Shown piece after piece: positions 17,431 through 25,799 of a stretch of 64,000 nt of DNA (the first letter of the stretch is position 1; every line of letters begins with the position of its first letter). The stretch is from Agrobacterium vitis (GTDB lineage Bacteria > Pseudomonadota > Alphaproteobacteria > Rhizobiales > Rhizobiaceae). The notes beneath the pieces are model-generated. The model was not told the origin of the DNA. It did no database searches and worked only from the letters and a program-made list of their open reading frames with translations. The translations under genes were made by a program, and so were the position numbers. The DNA is taken from NCBI RefSeq assembly GCF_014926405.1, contig NZ_JACXXJ020000003.1, forward strand, positions 186,001 to 250,000, given 5' to 3'.

Positions 17431-18507
17431 CTAGTCTGCGAAAACATGCGCTGATGCCGGATCGAACCCCAGCGCCACCGGCGCACCGATCGTCAATCCA
17501 TCCAGTGCGGCATGGCCGAAGGGCAGACGCACGGACAGGCCATGCCCGCCTTCGCTCAATAGCGCGATATGAATCGTGTTGCCGAGAAACGTAATGTCCT
17601 CAATCTTGGCAGCAAGCATTCCCGGCTCTTGAGCAGAAACCAGCGTCAACCGCTCCGGGCGCAGCATCAGCATGGCATTGCTTCCATTCTGCGCTTTCCC
17701 ATGCAACGGAATATTTCCTATGGTCAAATCACTGCCGAGCCGAATTTCAGCCTTACCGTCCCTGGCACCCGTCACCACGCAGGGCAGAAAATCGCTGTCC
17801 CCGATAAACTCCGCCACAAACCGCGTCGCCGGATTGGCATAAAGCTCGGCACCGGTGCCGATCTGGTCGATCACCCCTTTGGAAAACACCGCAATCCGGT
17901 CGGAAAGCCGCAGCGCCTCTTCCTGGTCATGGGTGACGTAGAGGATGGTGACATCCGTCTGGTGATGGATGCGGCGGATTTCGTGCTGAATTTCCTCGCG
18001 CAGTTTCTTGTCCAGCGCCGAAAGCGGCTCGTCCATCAACAGCACAGGCGGATCGTAAGCCAGCGCCCGTGCCAGTGCGACACGCTGCTGCTGACCGCCC
18101 GACATTTGCGCCGGTTTGCGATCCTCATAGCCTTCCAGCCGCACCAATTGCAGCATCTTGCGGACGCGCTCGGTGATGTCAGCCTTCGACCAGCCGCGCA
18201 TTTTCAGCGGAAAGGCGATGTTCTGACCAACAGACAAATGCGGAAACAACGTATAGCGCTGGAAGACCATGCCGATATTGCGTTGGTGCGATGGGGTCTG
18301 CAAGACACTCTTTCCCGACAGCAGCATATCGCCCGCACTCGGCTGCTCGAAACCGGCCAGAATATAAAGTGTCGTGCTCTTGCCGGACCCGGATGGGCCG
18401 AGAAAGGTCATGAACTCGCCCTTTGCCACCTCAAGATTGACATCCTGCACCGCGACCACCGGGCCATATTGCTTGCGGATACCGCGAATTTCCAGAAAAG
18501 GCGTCAT
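17431..18507 (-). CDS. Polyamine-type ABC transporter ATP-binding protein (PotA-like)
   Basis: ATPase of 358 residues with Walker A GPSGSGKST, signature MSGGQQQRVALARAL, Walker B LLMDEPLSALD and a C-terminal TOBE-like regulatory domain (from about residue 270). The spermidine/putrescine/opine importer family fits best. It overlaps the PotC-like permease by 4 bp (ATGA). It is co-oriented with the flavin-monooxygenase genes upstream, which suggests that it imports their substrate, possibly a cationic or zwitterionic compound such as trigonelline. Confidence 0.9.
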   Translation of the reverse strand: MTPFLEIRGIRKQYGPVVAVQDVNLEVAKGEFMTFLGPSGSGKSTTLYILAGFEQPSAGDMLLSGKSVLQTPSHQRNIGMVFQRYTLFPHLSVGQNIAFPLKMRGWSKADITERVRKMLQLVRLEGYEDRKPAQMSGGQQQRVALARALAYDPPVLLMDEPLSALDKKLREEIQHEIRRIHHQTDVTILYVTHDQEEALRLSDRIAVFSKGVIDQIGTGAELYANPATRFVAEFIGDSDFLPCVVTGARDGKAEIRLGSDLTIGNIPLHGKAQNGSNAMLMLRPERLTLVSAQEPGMLAAKIEDITFLGNTIHIALLSEGGHGLSVRLPFGHAALDGLTIGAPVALGFDPASAHVFAD

Positions 18508-19304
18508 GCTTTCAGTCCTTTGCGCACCAGGGCGGTGATCAGCATCAACGCGATGGTGACGACGATCAGAAGGGTGGAGGCCGCGGCAATCACCGGTGTC
18601 AGATCCTGACGCAGCGTTGCCCAGATCTTCACCGGCAGCGTTTGTAGGGTCGGGCTTGCCATGAAAATTGCCAGAACGACCTCATCCCAGGAAGTTAGGA
18701 AAGAAAACACCGCCGCCGAAAACAAGCCATGACCAATGCAGGGCAGCGTGATCAACAGCCGCGCCTTCAGCGGCGAGGCCCCGCACAGCACCGCCGCATC
18801 CTCGATGGATTTATCAAAACCTTCCAGCGCATTGGTCAGCGCCAGAATAGAGAACGGAAGCGCGACAACCAAATGGGCGATGACGAAACCGAGTGTCGTG
18901 CCGTTCAGACCGATGCGCAGGAAAAACGCATAGAGCGCCACGGCCAGCACCACAACGGGCAGGATCATCGGTGTCATGAACAGAGCCCGCAGCGCGTCCC
19001 GCCCCAGAAACCGTCCGCGCACCAGGCCGAACGACGCACAAAGCCCAATGAGCACCGACAGGATGGTGACGATGACAGCGATGCGAAAGCTGGTCCAGGC
19101 GGCATCCAGCCAGCGCGGATCGGCAAACAGCTGGCCATACCATTTGATGGTCCAGGTCGGTGGCGGAAAAATCAGCCATTGCGAGGAGCCGAAGGACAAG
19201 GCGGCGATGAACAGGATTGGCAGCAAGAGAAACGCCGCTGTCAGCAGCGTGATGACCAGCAAAATCCATTTCCAGGCACCAAGGCTGTTGAAATTCAAAA
19301 GCAT
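18504..19304 (-). CDS. Polyamine-type ABC transporter permease (PotC-like)
   Basis: Inner-membrane permease with about six helices and the BPD_transp_1 coupling loop (DAAVLCGASPLKARLLITLP). ATG 19304 (266 residues) is chosen rather than a start 27 nt upstream. It sits 1 nt after the stop of the preceding permease with GGAGGG seven bases before it, and the first helix starts shortly afterwards. It forms the pore together with the PotB-like partner. Confidence 0.9.
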   Translation of the reverse strand: MLLNFNSLGAWKWILLVITLLTAAFLLLPILFIAALSFGSSQWLIFPPPTWTIKWYGQLFADPRWLDAAWTSFRIAVIVTILSVLIGLCASFGLVRGRFLGRDALRALFMTPMILPVVVLAVALYAFFLRIGLNGTTLGFVIAHLVVALPFSILALTNALEGFDKSIEDAAVLCGASPLKARLLITLPCIGHGLFSAAVFSFLTSWDEVVLAIFMASPTLQTLPVKIWATLRQDLTPVIAAASTLLIVVTIALMLITALVRKGLKA

Positions 19305-19305
19305 G

Positions 19306-20172
19306 TCAGCGCCCTCCCTCACCGGCTGCACCGAACAGCTTCAATTGCAGGGCGTAGAGGCTCAGCGTCACCACCAGCAGCACCAGCGCCGCCGCACCGC
19401 CCATGCCCCAATTGACCAGGGATTGCACGAATTGGGCGATCAACTCGGCCAGCATCATATTGGATGTGCCGCCAAGCAGCGACGGCGTAACGAAATAACC
19501 AAGTGACATGACGAACACCATCAACCCGCCCGACACCATGCCCGGCATGGCGAGCGGCAGCAGTACCGTCACCAGCGCCTGCCAGCGCGTCGCGCCGCAA
19601 AGTGCTGCCGCCTGCAACAGCGCCGGATCGATCTTGCGGATCACCCCATAGAGCGGAATGATGATGAAGGGCAGCATGATATAGCTCATGCCAATAGTCA
19701 CGCCGACGAGGTTGTTGACCATCACCAGCGGTGTATCGATTACGCCGAGACTGATCAGCGTCTTGTTGATGACCCCGGTGCGCTGTAACAGCACCATCCA
19801 GGCATAGGTGCGGGCCAGAAGGTTGGTCCACATCGACAGCAACACGATGGCAAAGATCACGGAGGCCAATCGTTGCGGCATGATCGCCAGCGCCCAGGCG
19901 ACGGGAAAGCCGATCAGCAGCGAAATTACTGTGACCAAGGCCGAGACGAAGAACGTGTTGAAGAAGATTTTCAGATAAGTCGCACTTCCCAGCAATGCGG
20001 CATAATTGCCAAGGCCGAGAACCGGCTCCGTCACCGAGCGCGTCAGCAGAGCCAGCACCGGCAGGACGAAGAAAATCAGGATCAACACCAGCGCCGGCAG
20101 GGTCGCGGCTTTATTGCCGAAACCAAACCGGTTCCTACTGGGCTGCTCAATGGTCGAGGTCGGGGACGACAT
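19306..20172 (-). CDS. Polyamine-type ABC transporter permease (PotB-like)
   Basis: Permease of about 288 residues with six predicted helices and the EAA-type coupling loop (LLQAAALCGATRWQALVTVLLP). The frame is open to an ATG at 20217, but ATG 20172 (MSSPTS) has AAGGAAAC before it and is preferred. It is separated from the upstream binding-protein gene by a 223 bp spacer that folds into three hairpins. It is translationally close to the PotC-like gene, with a 1 nt gap. Confidence 0.89.
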   Translation of the reverse strand: MSSPTSTIEQPSRNRFGFGNKAATLPALVLILIFFVLPVLALLTRSVTEPVLGLGNYAALLGSATYLKIFFNTFFVSALVTVISLLIGFPVAWALAIMPQRLASVIFAIVLLSMWTNLLARTYAWMVLLQRTGVINKTLISLGVIDTPLVMVNNLVGVTIGMSYIMLPFIIIPLYGVIRKIDPALLQAAALCGATRWQALVTVLLPLAMPGMVSGGLMVFVMSLGYFVTPSLLGGTSNMMLAELIAQFVQSLVNWGMGGAAALVLLVVTLSLYALQLKLFGAAGEGGR

Positions 20173-20243
20173 ACCGTTTCCTTGCGAAACCAGTCCGGCA
20201 TTTTGCATTGTAAACATGCATCATGCCGTAACGCTGAGGACGC

Positions 20244-20271
20244 TCCGGCACCGGATGTTTACGGTGCCGGA
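20244..20271 (-). repeat. Perfect hairpin, third in the binding-protein/permease spacer
   Basis: TCCGGCACCG (20244-20253) and its exact complement CGGTGCCGGA (20262-20271) flank an 8-nt loop. No U-run follows in either direction, so it is more likely an mRNA-end or stability element than a terminator. It lies just before the PotB-like start. Confidence 0.6.
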
Positions 20272-20287
20272 AATGCCTTACTTTAGA

Positions 20288-20332
20288 GTTTGTCAGGGAA
20301 AAGTAGAATCCGGTTTTCCCGAAAAGACAAAC
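20288..20332 (-). repeat. Two-tier inverted repeat, second in the spacer
   Basis: Outer arms GTTTGTC (20288-20294) and GACAAAC (20326-20332) enclose inner arms GGGAAAA (20296-20302) and TTTTCCC (20314-20320). All arms are perfect complements. It is one of three hairpins between the binding-protein gene and the permease genes. Confidence 0.55.
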
Positions 20333-20334
20333 GA

Positions 20335-20388
20335 AAACAAGAGAATCTAGAGTCTGCCTGGTTCAATCTGAACCTGACAGACTCTAGA
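20335..20388 (-). terminator. Long hairpin with U-rich tail after the PotD-like gene
   Basis: TCTAGAGTCTG (20346-20356) pairs perfectly with CAGACTCTAGA (20378-20388). Inside, GGTTCA (20360-20365) pairs with TGAACC (20369-20374) around a 3-nt loop. In the direction of transcription (minus strand) the stem is followed by TTCTCTTGTTTT, so it looks like an intrinsic terminator or attenuator directly after the binding-protein stop codon. Confidence 0.7.
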
Positions 20389-20395
20389 GTATGGC

Positions 20396-21406
20396 TTATT
20401 TCGACTGCCAAGCGTACCAACGCTCACCAATCTCGTCACGGTGCTTGGCCCAATAGGCCATGTCGGCATTGACCTGTGACGCGGTCTGCTGGTCCGGCAA
20501 GGTCTTGGCGATAGCGGGGTCCATCAGCGCTGGTGACTTGGTATTCACAGGCGCATAGCCTGTCCCTGCCGCCATCTCGGCCTGACCAGCAGGCGAGGTT
20601 GCGAAAGCGATGAACTTCATCGCTGCTTCCTTGTTCTTGGTGCCCTTCGGCACGACCAACGCATCGGCTGCCGTGATATTCTGCGCCCAGGAGGTTTCAA
20701 CCGTAACCCCGGTCGCGGCCAACGCCGTCAACCGGCCATTCCAGAACGAGCCGAACGGGGCTTCGGCAGAGGCCAGCAATTGCTGCGACTGCGCACCTCC
20801 CGACCACCAGATGATGTCGGATTTGATCGTGTCGAGCTTCTTGAAGGCGCGGTCGAGATCGAGTGGATAGAGCTTGTCCGGGGTCACGCCATCCGCCAAC
20901 AGCGCGGCTTCAATCACGCCCGGTGCAGACCATTTGTAGAAGGTTCGCTTGCCGGGAAATTTCTTGGTGTCGAACAGGTCCGTCCAGCTTTTCGGGCAAG
21001 CGGCGACAGCGTCCTTGTTGCAGCCGACCACGAAGGAATAATAGAAGCTGCCGACCGAATAATCCGTCACAAAACGCGGATCGAGTGTGGTCTTGTCGAT
21101 GGTCTTGAAATCAAGCTTTTCCAGCAGGCCCTTGTCGCCAGCCTGAATGGCATAGTCGCCTTCGACATCGACGACGTCCCAGCTCACGCCCTTGGCCTCG
21201 ACCATGGCTTTGATCTTGCCGTAATCGGTCGGGCCGTCCTGAAGAACGTTGATGCCTTCTTTAGCGGTGAATTTATCCGCCCAGGCGGATTTTTGCACGT
21301 CCTGCGTGGTGCCGCCCCAACTGGTGAATACCAGGTCGGCAGCGAGTGCCTGGCTGGAGACGCCTAAGAGCAAAGCCAGCGATGCGATAATGGTTGTGTT
21401 TTTCAT
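20396..21406 (-). CDS. Polyamine-type ABC transporter substrate-binding protein (PotD-like)
   Basis: Periplasmic solute-binding protein family 1, 336 residues, with a clear Sec signal peptide ending ALA (about residue 22). Family features include VFTSWGGTTQD after cleavage and the ligand-region segment WSAPGVIEAAL. Relatives bind spermidine, putrescine or other small cations. It lies 80 bp downstream of the aldehyde dehydrogenase and upstream of three hairpins. This suggests high expression relative to the permeases and possible capture of the ring compound handled by the upstream enzymes. Confidence 0.9.
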   Translation of the reverse strand: MKNTTIIASLALLLGVSSQALAADLVFTSWGGTTQDVQKSAWADKFTAKEGINVLQDGPTDYGKIKAMVEAKGVSWDVVDVEGDYAIQAGDKGLLEKLDFKTIDKTTLDPRFVTDYSVGSFYYSFVVGCNKDAVAACPKSWTDLFDTKKFPGKRTFYKWSAPGVIEAALLADGVTPDKLYPLDLDRAFKKLDTIKSDIIWWSGGAQSQQLLASAEAPFGSFWNGRLTALAATGVTVETSWAQNITAADALVVPKGTKNKEAAMKFIAFATSPAGQAEMAAGTGYAPVNTKSPALMDPAIAKTLPDQQTASQVNADMAYWAKHRDEIGERWYAWQSK

Positions 21407-21486
21407 GTTCCCTTGTCCTTGTTTGATTGTGCCTTACCCGGATGCCGGTTGCTTCTTTTGGGCCATCCATCCGGGGCATGTTCTTT

Positions 21487-22950
21487 TCACCGCATCACGA
21501 ACGGATCGGGAAACGGGTCATCTGAGGTTTTCAACCAGACCGTCTTGGTGCGGGTATAATCCAGCACCGCAGCCATGCCGCCTTCCCGTCCATGGCCGGA
21601 CAGACCAAAGCCGCCAAACGGTGCAATCGGCGAAACGGCACGGTAGGTATTGACCCAGACGACGCCAGCGCGAAGCCCGCGTATCATCCGATGCGCGCGT
21701 GCCAGGTTTTGAGTAAACACGCCGGATGCCAGGCCATAGGCTGTGTCATTGGCCAGATGCAGCGCTTCCGCCTCACTCTCAAAAGACACCACGGACAGAA
21801 CCGGTCCAAAAAACTCCTGCGCCAGAGACGAAGAGTTGACGCCATCGCAATCGAGAATGGTCGGCGGATAGAAATTGCCCGGACCATCCGGGCGCTGCCC
21901 TCCCGTCACCAGCCGCGCACCTGCGGCGACCGAGGCCATGACCAACGCATCGACATGATCCTGCTGGCGACGGGTGGCCAGCGGTCCCACCTCTGTTGCC
22001 ATATCCAGTGGACTGCCGATGCGGATTGCTTCGGCCTTGGCCTTCAACCGGGCCAGGAATTCATCCTTCACTGAGCGGTCGACAATCAGCCGTGATCCGG
22101 CAACGCAGGACTGGCCGGTCGCGGCAAATATGCCGGAGACCTGCGCATTGGCAGCACTTTCCAGATCCGCGTCGGCAAAGACGATGAACGGCGACTTGCC
22201 GCCAAGTTCCAACGAGGTGGAGGCCAGATTTTCCGCCGAATTGCGCACCACATGCCGCGCTGCTTCTGGCCCACCGGTAAAGGCAACATGAGCGACCCTG
22301 GGATGGCGGGTCAGCGCTGCACCGCAGGACGGCCCAAATCCGGTGATGATATTGATGACACCAGGCGGGAACCCCGCCTCATGCACCAGCCGGGCAAATT
22401 CCAGCATTGGGGCCGGACCGTCTTCCGAGGCTTTCACCACCATCGTGCAGCCAGCAGCCAGCGCCGGGCCGATTTTGACCGCCGAGAGAAACAGCTGGCT
22501 GTTCCACGGAATGACCATAGCAACCACACCGACCGGCTCACGCCGCAGCCAGACATCCATATCCGGCTTATCAATTGGCAGCGTCGAGCCTTCAATCTTG
22601 TCGGCGAGCCCCGCATAATAGCGATAGTAATCCGCAACATAGGCAATTTGCGAGCTTGTTTCGCGGATGATCTTGCCGGTATCGCGGGTTTCCAACTCCG
22701 CAAGTTTTGGTGCATTGGCGGCAATCAGGTCGGCCAGTCGGTAGATCAGCTTGCCACGCTGGGTGGCTGTCATTTTTGCCCATGGCCCGTCATAGAGTGC
22801 GGTATGGGCCGCCTCGACAGCGCGGTCCACATCGGCTTCGCGCGCTTCCGGCATATCCGCCCAGACCTCGCCAGTGGCCGGATCGAGGCTTTCAAACCGC
22901 GCCTCGCCGTCACTGAAGGTACCATTGATGTAAAGCTGGAAACGTTGCAT
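21487..22950 (-). CDS. tgnC: Aldehyde dehydrogenase, candidate TgnC
   Basis: ALDH-superfamily enzyme of 487 residues with E248 (LELGGKSPFIVF), nucleophile C282 (GQSCVAGSRL) and the NAD-binding VIPWNSQL and FTGGPEAA segments. ATG 22950 is preferred over an earlier in-frame ATG because GGAG precedes it and it starts 4 nt after the LLM gene stop. Betaine-aldehyde or 4-aminobutyraldehyde dehydrogenase would be default calls. Tight coupling to a two-component flavin monooxygenase and an alpha/beta hydrolase instead fits TgnC, which oxidises the ring-opened hydroxybutyrolactone product of trigonelline to N-methylformamidomethylene succinate. The assignment is by context; the ALDH activity itself is clear. 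Confidence 0.82.
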   Translation of the reverse strand: MQRFQLYINGTFSDGEARFESLDPATGEVWADMPEAREADVDRAVEAAHTALYDGPWAKMTATQRGKLIYRLADLIAANAPKLAELETRDTGKIIRETSSQIAYVADYYRYYAGLADKIEGSTLPIDKPDMDVWLRREPVGVVAMVIPWNSQLFLSAVKIGPALAAGCTMVVKASEDGPAPMLEFARLVHEAGFPPGVINIITGFGPSCGAALTRHPRVAHVAFTGGPEAARHVVRNSAENLASTSLELGGKSPFIVFADADLESAANAQVSGIFAATGQSCVAGSRLIVDRSVKDEFLARLKAKAEAIRIGSPLDMATEVGPLATRRQQDHVDALVMASVAAGARLVTGGQRPDGPGNFYPPTILDCDGVNSSSLAQEFFGPVLSVVSFESEAEALHLANDTAYGLASGVFTQNLARAHRMIRGLRAGVVWVNTYRAVSPIAPFGGFGLSGHGREGGMAAVLDYTRTKTVWLKTSDDPFPDPFVMR

Positions 22951-22954
22951 CGCT

Positions 22955-23992
22955 TTACTCCGCAAACGCCGGCATGACATCAGCAATGAAGCGCTCCAGC
23001 GAGGCTTTCTTGCGCTCGAAGCTCATGCCTGTGTCGATCCAGAAGGAAAATTCGTCATAGCCCAGCGCCTCATAGCGTTTCAGCCGGGCGATGACCTCAT
23101 CCGCCGTGCCAACAGCCATATTGGCCCGCATCACCTCGGGTGCCAGCATGGCATTGGCGTCGATATCCTCCTGGCTCAACCGCTCGATCAGGCCCTGGTG
23201 GATTGGACGCTCGTTTTTGAACCATGCGAAAAAGTAATTGTAATAGGTGCTCAATTCCTTTGCGGCCTGGGCAATATCGGCCTCATTGGAGCCGACATAG
23301 CTATGCAGCAGTAACATGATTTTCGGACGCGGCAGGTCAGGCGACTTCTCGCAGGCGGCATTGAACCGCTGCATCAGAGTTTCGATTTCGCCGTCACCAT
23401 TCCACAGCGGCGTCACCTGCACGTTGCAGCCATTGGCCACGGCAAAATCATGGGAATTGGGATCACGCGCCGCCACCCAGAGCGGGATCGGTTCCTGCAA
23501 AGGTTTCGGTGCCGAGGTGGTCGCCGGGAAGGACCAGAATTCGCCCTCATGGGCATAGTCGCCAGCCCAGACGCCTTTGACGGCTGGAATAAGTTCGCGC
23601 ATCCGCTGCCCGGCGGTCCAGGCATCAAGGCCCGGCATCAAACGCTCATATTCAAAGGAATAGGCACCCCGGGCGATGCCGATATCCAACCGGCCATTGG
23701 TGATCAGGTCGGTCATCGCCGCCTCGCCTGCCAGCTTGATCGGATGCCAGAAGGGCGCAATCACCGTTCCGGTTCCAAGGCGGACGTTTTTCACCCGGTT
23801 GGCCAGATCGGCAATGGTCACGAACGGGTTGGGCGCAATGGTGAAATCCATGCCATGGTGTTCGCCGGTCCAGATCGCATGCATGCCACCCTTATCAGCG
23901 ATCTCACAGAGTTGCAGAAATTCCTCATAGAGGCTCTTGTGGCTCTGGCTGGCATCGAGCCGTTCCATATGGACGAAGAGAGAGAACTTCAT
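22955..23992 (-). CDS. tgnB: LLM-class flavin monooxygenase, candidate TgnB oxygenase
   Basis: Bacterial-luciferase-like TIM-barrel oxygenase of 345 residues with EHHGMDFTIAPNPF, the RLGTGTVIAPFWHP flavin region, and NGRLDIGIARG. Such enzymes use FMNH2 supplied by a partner reductase, which is encoded 3 nt upstream. In the trigonelline pathway TgnB and TgnA oxidatively open the N-methylpyridinium ring. The gene order (hydrolase, reductase, oxygenase, aldehyde dehydrogenase) and the SSADH nearby make this the best functional hypothesis. Other N-heterocycle or amide oxygenases of the LLM family remain possible. Confidence 0.82.
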   Translation of the reverse strand: MKFSLFVHMERLDASQSHKSLYEEFLQLCEIADKGGMHAIWTGEHHGMDFTIAPNPFVTIADLANRVKNVRLGTGTVIAPFWHPIKLAGEAAMTDLITNGRLDIGIARGAYSFEYERLMPGLDAWTAGQRMRELIPAVKGVWAGDYAHEGEFWSFPATTSAPKPLQEPIPLWVAARDPNSHDFAVANGCNVQVTPLWNGDGEIETLMQRFNAACEKSPDLPRPKIMLLLHSYVGSNEADIAQAAKELSTYYNYFFAWFKNERPIHQGLIERLSQEDIDANAMLAPEVMRANMAVGTADEVIARLKRYEALGYDEFSFWIDTGMSFERKKASLERFIADVMPAFAE

Positions 23993-23995
23993 GGA

Positions 23996-24916
23996 TCAAG
24001 CCTTCCTGGCAATGGAGTGAACCCGGCCTGCCGCCTCGTTGCCAACATAGACGCCAAAATTGCCAATGGAGCTTTCCGCCGAGAACCGGTTGAGAATATC
24101 CGCCGTGGCCGAGCCGCCCGGACCAGCAAGCTGGTCAACCGGAACGAAATTGCCGTATTTTGGCGCGCCGGGACCCGCAAAAGCCCGGTAAACGATATGC
24201 TGGCATCCCTCGCTCTTGTCTTCGTAGACGGAATACAGAAACCCGATGGTAATGCTGAGCCCTGTCACGTGTTCGAGATGGGCTTTCAAATCCTGCAAAG
24301 GCTCACCGCTAATCGCATGGCAACCCGGCAGGTTGCGGCCACCCTCACCCACCACAAGAACCTCGCCGTCACGCTCAATGACGGCACTCAGATGCAGCGG
24401 GCCATCGCTAGCGGCGCTGACAGCTTTTTCGGCAAGAGCAGGCGTAAAGTAACCGCCGCGCACATAGCCAAGCCCGTTCAACTCGCTCTTATCAAATGCC
24501 TGTACCCGTCCCAGCAGCACGACATGATCACCTGCCTCGATCACCTGTTCCAGGCTGCAATCAAACCAGGCAGACGTGCCGGAAAACACCGGAAAACCAT
24601 GTGGACCAGCCCGCCAGTCCACAGTTGCAAATCGGTCTTCGACCGGCCTTGCAAAGGTATTGGACACATCCTTCTGTGCATCCGACAATATATTGACGGC
24701 AAAGCCTTTGGCCTTGGTCATCACCTCAAAATTGCGCGAGGTTTTGGCGAGACAGACCAGCAGCAGAGGCGGATCGAGGGAGACCGAGGTGAAGGAATTG
24801 GCGGTAAAGCCGATGGGAGAACCATGAGGGTCAAGCGTGGTGACAACGGTGACGCCGGTGGCGAAAGCACCGAAGGCATCGCGCAGGCTGCGGGGGTCGA
24901 TTATCGCTTCGCTCAT
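23996..24916 (-). CDS. tgnA: Flavin reductase with pseudo-Nudix C-terminal domain, candidate TgnA
   Basis: 306 residues. Positions about 8-160 form the flavin-reductase (split-barrel, RutF/DIM6/NTAB) domain, with ATGVTVVTT and GFTANSFTSVSLDPP. Positions about 174-255 resemble a Nudix fold: the box region 196-220 (LPGCHAISGE then HLEHVTGL) aligns with the classical GxxxxxExxxxxxxREUxEExGU motif, but its catalytic Arg and Glu residues are gone. Hydrolase activity is therefore unlikely; ligand sensing or complex formation is possible. It ends 3 nt before the LLM oxygenase, so it most likely supplies FMNH2 to it from NAD(P)H. Confidence 0.85.
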   Translation of the reverse strand: MSEAIIDPRSLRDAFGAFATGVTVVTTLDPHGSPIGFTANSFTSVSLDPPLLLVCLAKTSRNFEVMTKAKGFAVNILSDAQKDVSNTFARPVEDRFATVDWRAGPHGFPVFSGTSAWFDCSLEQVIEAGDHVVLLGRVQAFDKSELNGLGYVRGGYFTPALAEKAVSAASDGPLHLSAVIERDGEVLVVGEGGRNLPGCHAISGEPLQDLKAHLEHVTGLSITIGFLYSVYEDKSEGCQHIVYRAFAGPGAPKYGNFVPVDQLAGPGGSATADILNRFSAESSIGNFGVYVGNEAAGRVHSIARKA

Positions 24917-24947
24917 CCGCGCACCTCACTATTGGTTTTCTCGGCAC

Positions 24948-25784
24948 TCATGGATGTGCCTCCGGTAAAGCCAGCCACGCGGCCATGATGTCATGCACCT
25001 CTTGCGGTGCCGTAAGGTTGGCCATGTGGCGATGGCCGGGAACGATCCTCGCAACACCCTGCTGCGCCTGCCCCGCCATGGTCTGCGCCATTTCAGCCGT
25101 CGAGTTCGGATCACCGGCACCCGTCAGGAACAGCGCCGGACAGGAAACCTGCGGCCAGCAGTCGGCGTAGGTTTCATCCCCATTGGCAAAGGCACGATAA
25201 GCGGTGGCATAGGCATCGATATTCATCTGCCGCAGGCATTGCTCGGTCAGGGCGCGGGCGGCAAGGCTTACCGCATCAAGGTCAAACCAGCGCTTCAACG
25301 GCCCTTCAACATCAATACCATCAACGGCAATCGATTCTGCCCGGGCAAGAACCGCCGCCTTGGCCGACACATCACGCCGGTAGACGCCGTTGACCAACGC
25401 CACGCGCCGGATTTTTTGCGGAAAGCTGGCGACGGCACCGCCTGCAATCAACGCGCCCATCGAATGACCGGCCAGATTGACCGGCCCAAGGTTGATTTCC
25501 TCCAGGAACCGGTCAAGCCAGGCCACGAAATCCGGCAGCTCACTGCCTTTCGGCAAGGCAAGACTCTGGCCATGGCCTGGCATATCGACGGCGATCACCC
25601 GATGGCTAGCGGACAGGCTTTCTATCTGCGGCCACCATGCTTCCAACCGCATGCCGACCCCATGAACCAGCACCAGCGGCTCGCCGCTGCCTTGCTCCAC
25701 ATACGCGATTCCATCAGGGGTAATCTGGCGCTCAACCGCCGGAAATGGCGATGGTGCCGTGCCTCCCATTGCTACCATCTCCAT
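24948..25784 (-). CDS. tgnD: Alpha/beta hydrolase, candidate TgnD
   Basis: Hydrolase of 278 residues with the triad S108 (AGHSMGAL nucleophile elbow), D225 (TGAGDPNS) and H253 (GHRHMANL), plus the oxyanion motif HGVG. Related enzymes split amidomethylene-succinates in vitamin B6 and trigonelline catabolism. TgnD cleaves N-methylformamidomethylene succinate to formate, CO2, methylamine and succinate semialdehyde, the last being the substrate of the SSADH encoded at the far end of this cluster. It lies between the DUF1185 gene and the flavin reductase (31 bp). Without the context it would only be a generic hydrolase. Confidence 0.82.
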   Translation of the reverse strand: MEMVAMGGTAPSPFPAVERQITPDGIAYVEQGSGEPLVLVHGVGMRLEAWWPQIESLSASHRVIAVDMPGHGQSLALPKGSELPDFVAWLDRFLEEINLGPVNLAGHSMGALIAGGAVASFPQKIRRVALVNGVYRRDVSAKAAVLARAESIAVDGIDVEGPLKRWFDLDAVSLAARALTEQCLRQMNIDAYATAYRAFANGDETYADCWPQVSCPALFLTGAGDPNSTAEMAQTMAGQAQQGVARIVPGHRHMANLTAPQEVHDIMAAWLALPEAHP

Positions 25785-25799
25785 CTCGCCGCCCCCCGT

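Noticed and set aside
23450..24988. A 512-codon open frame on the + strand
   Set aside because: Antisense to the LLM oxygenase and the flavin reductase, both clear family members; no coherent domain in the opposite frame.
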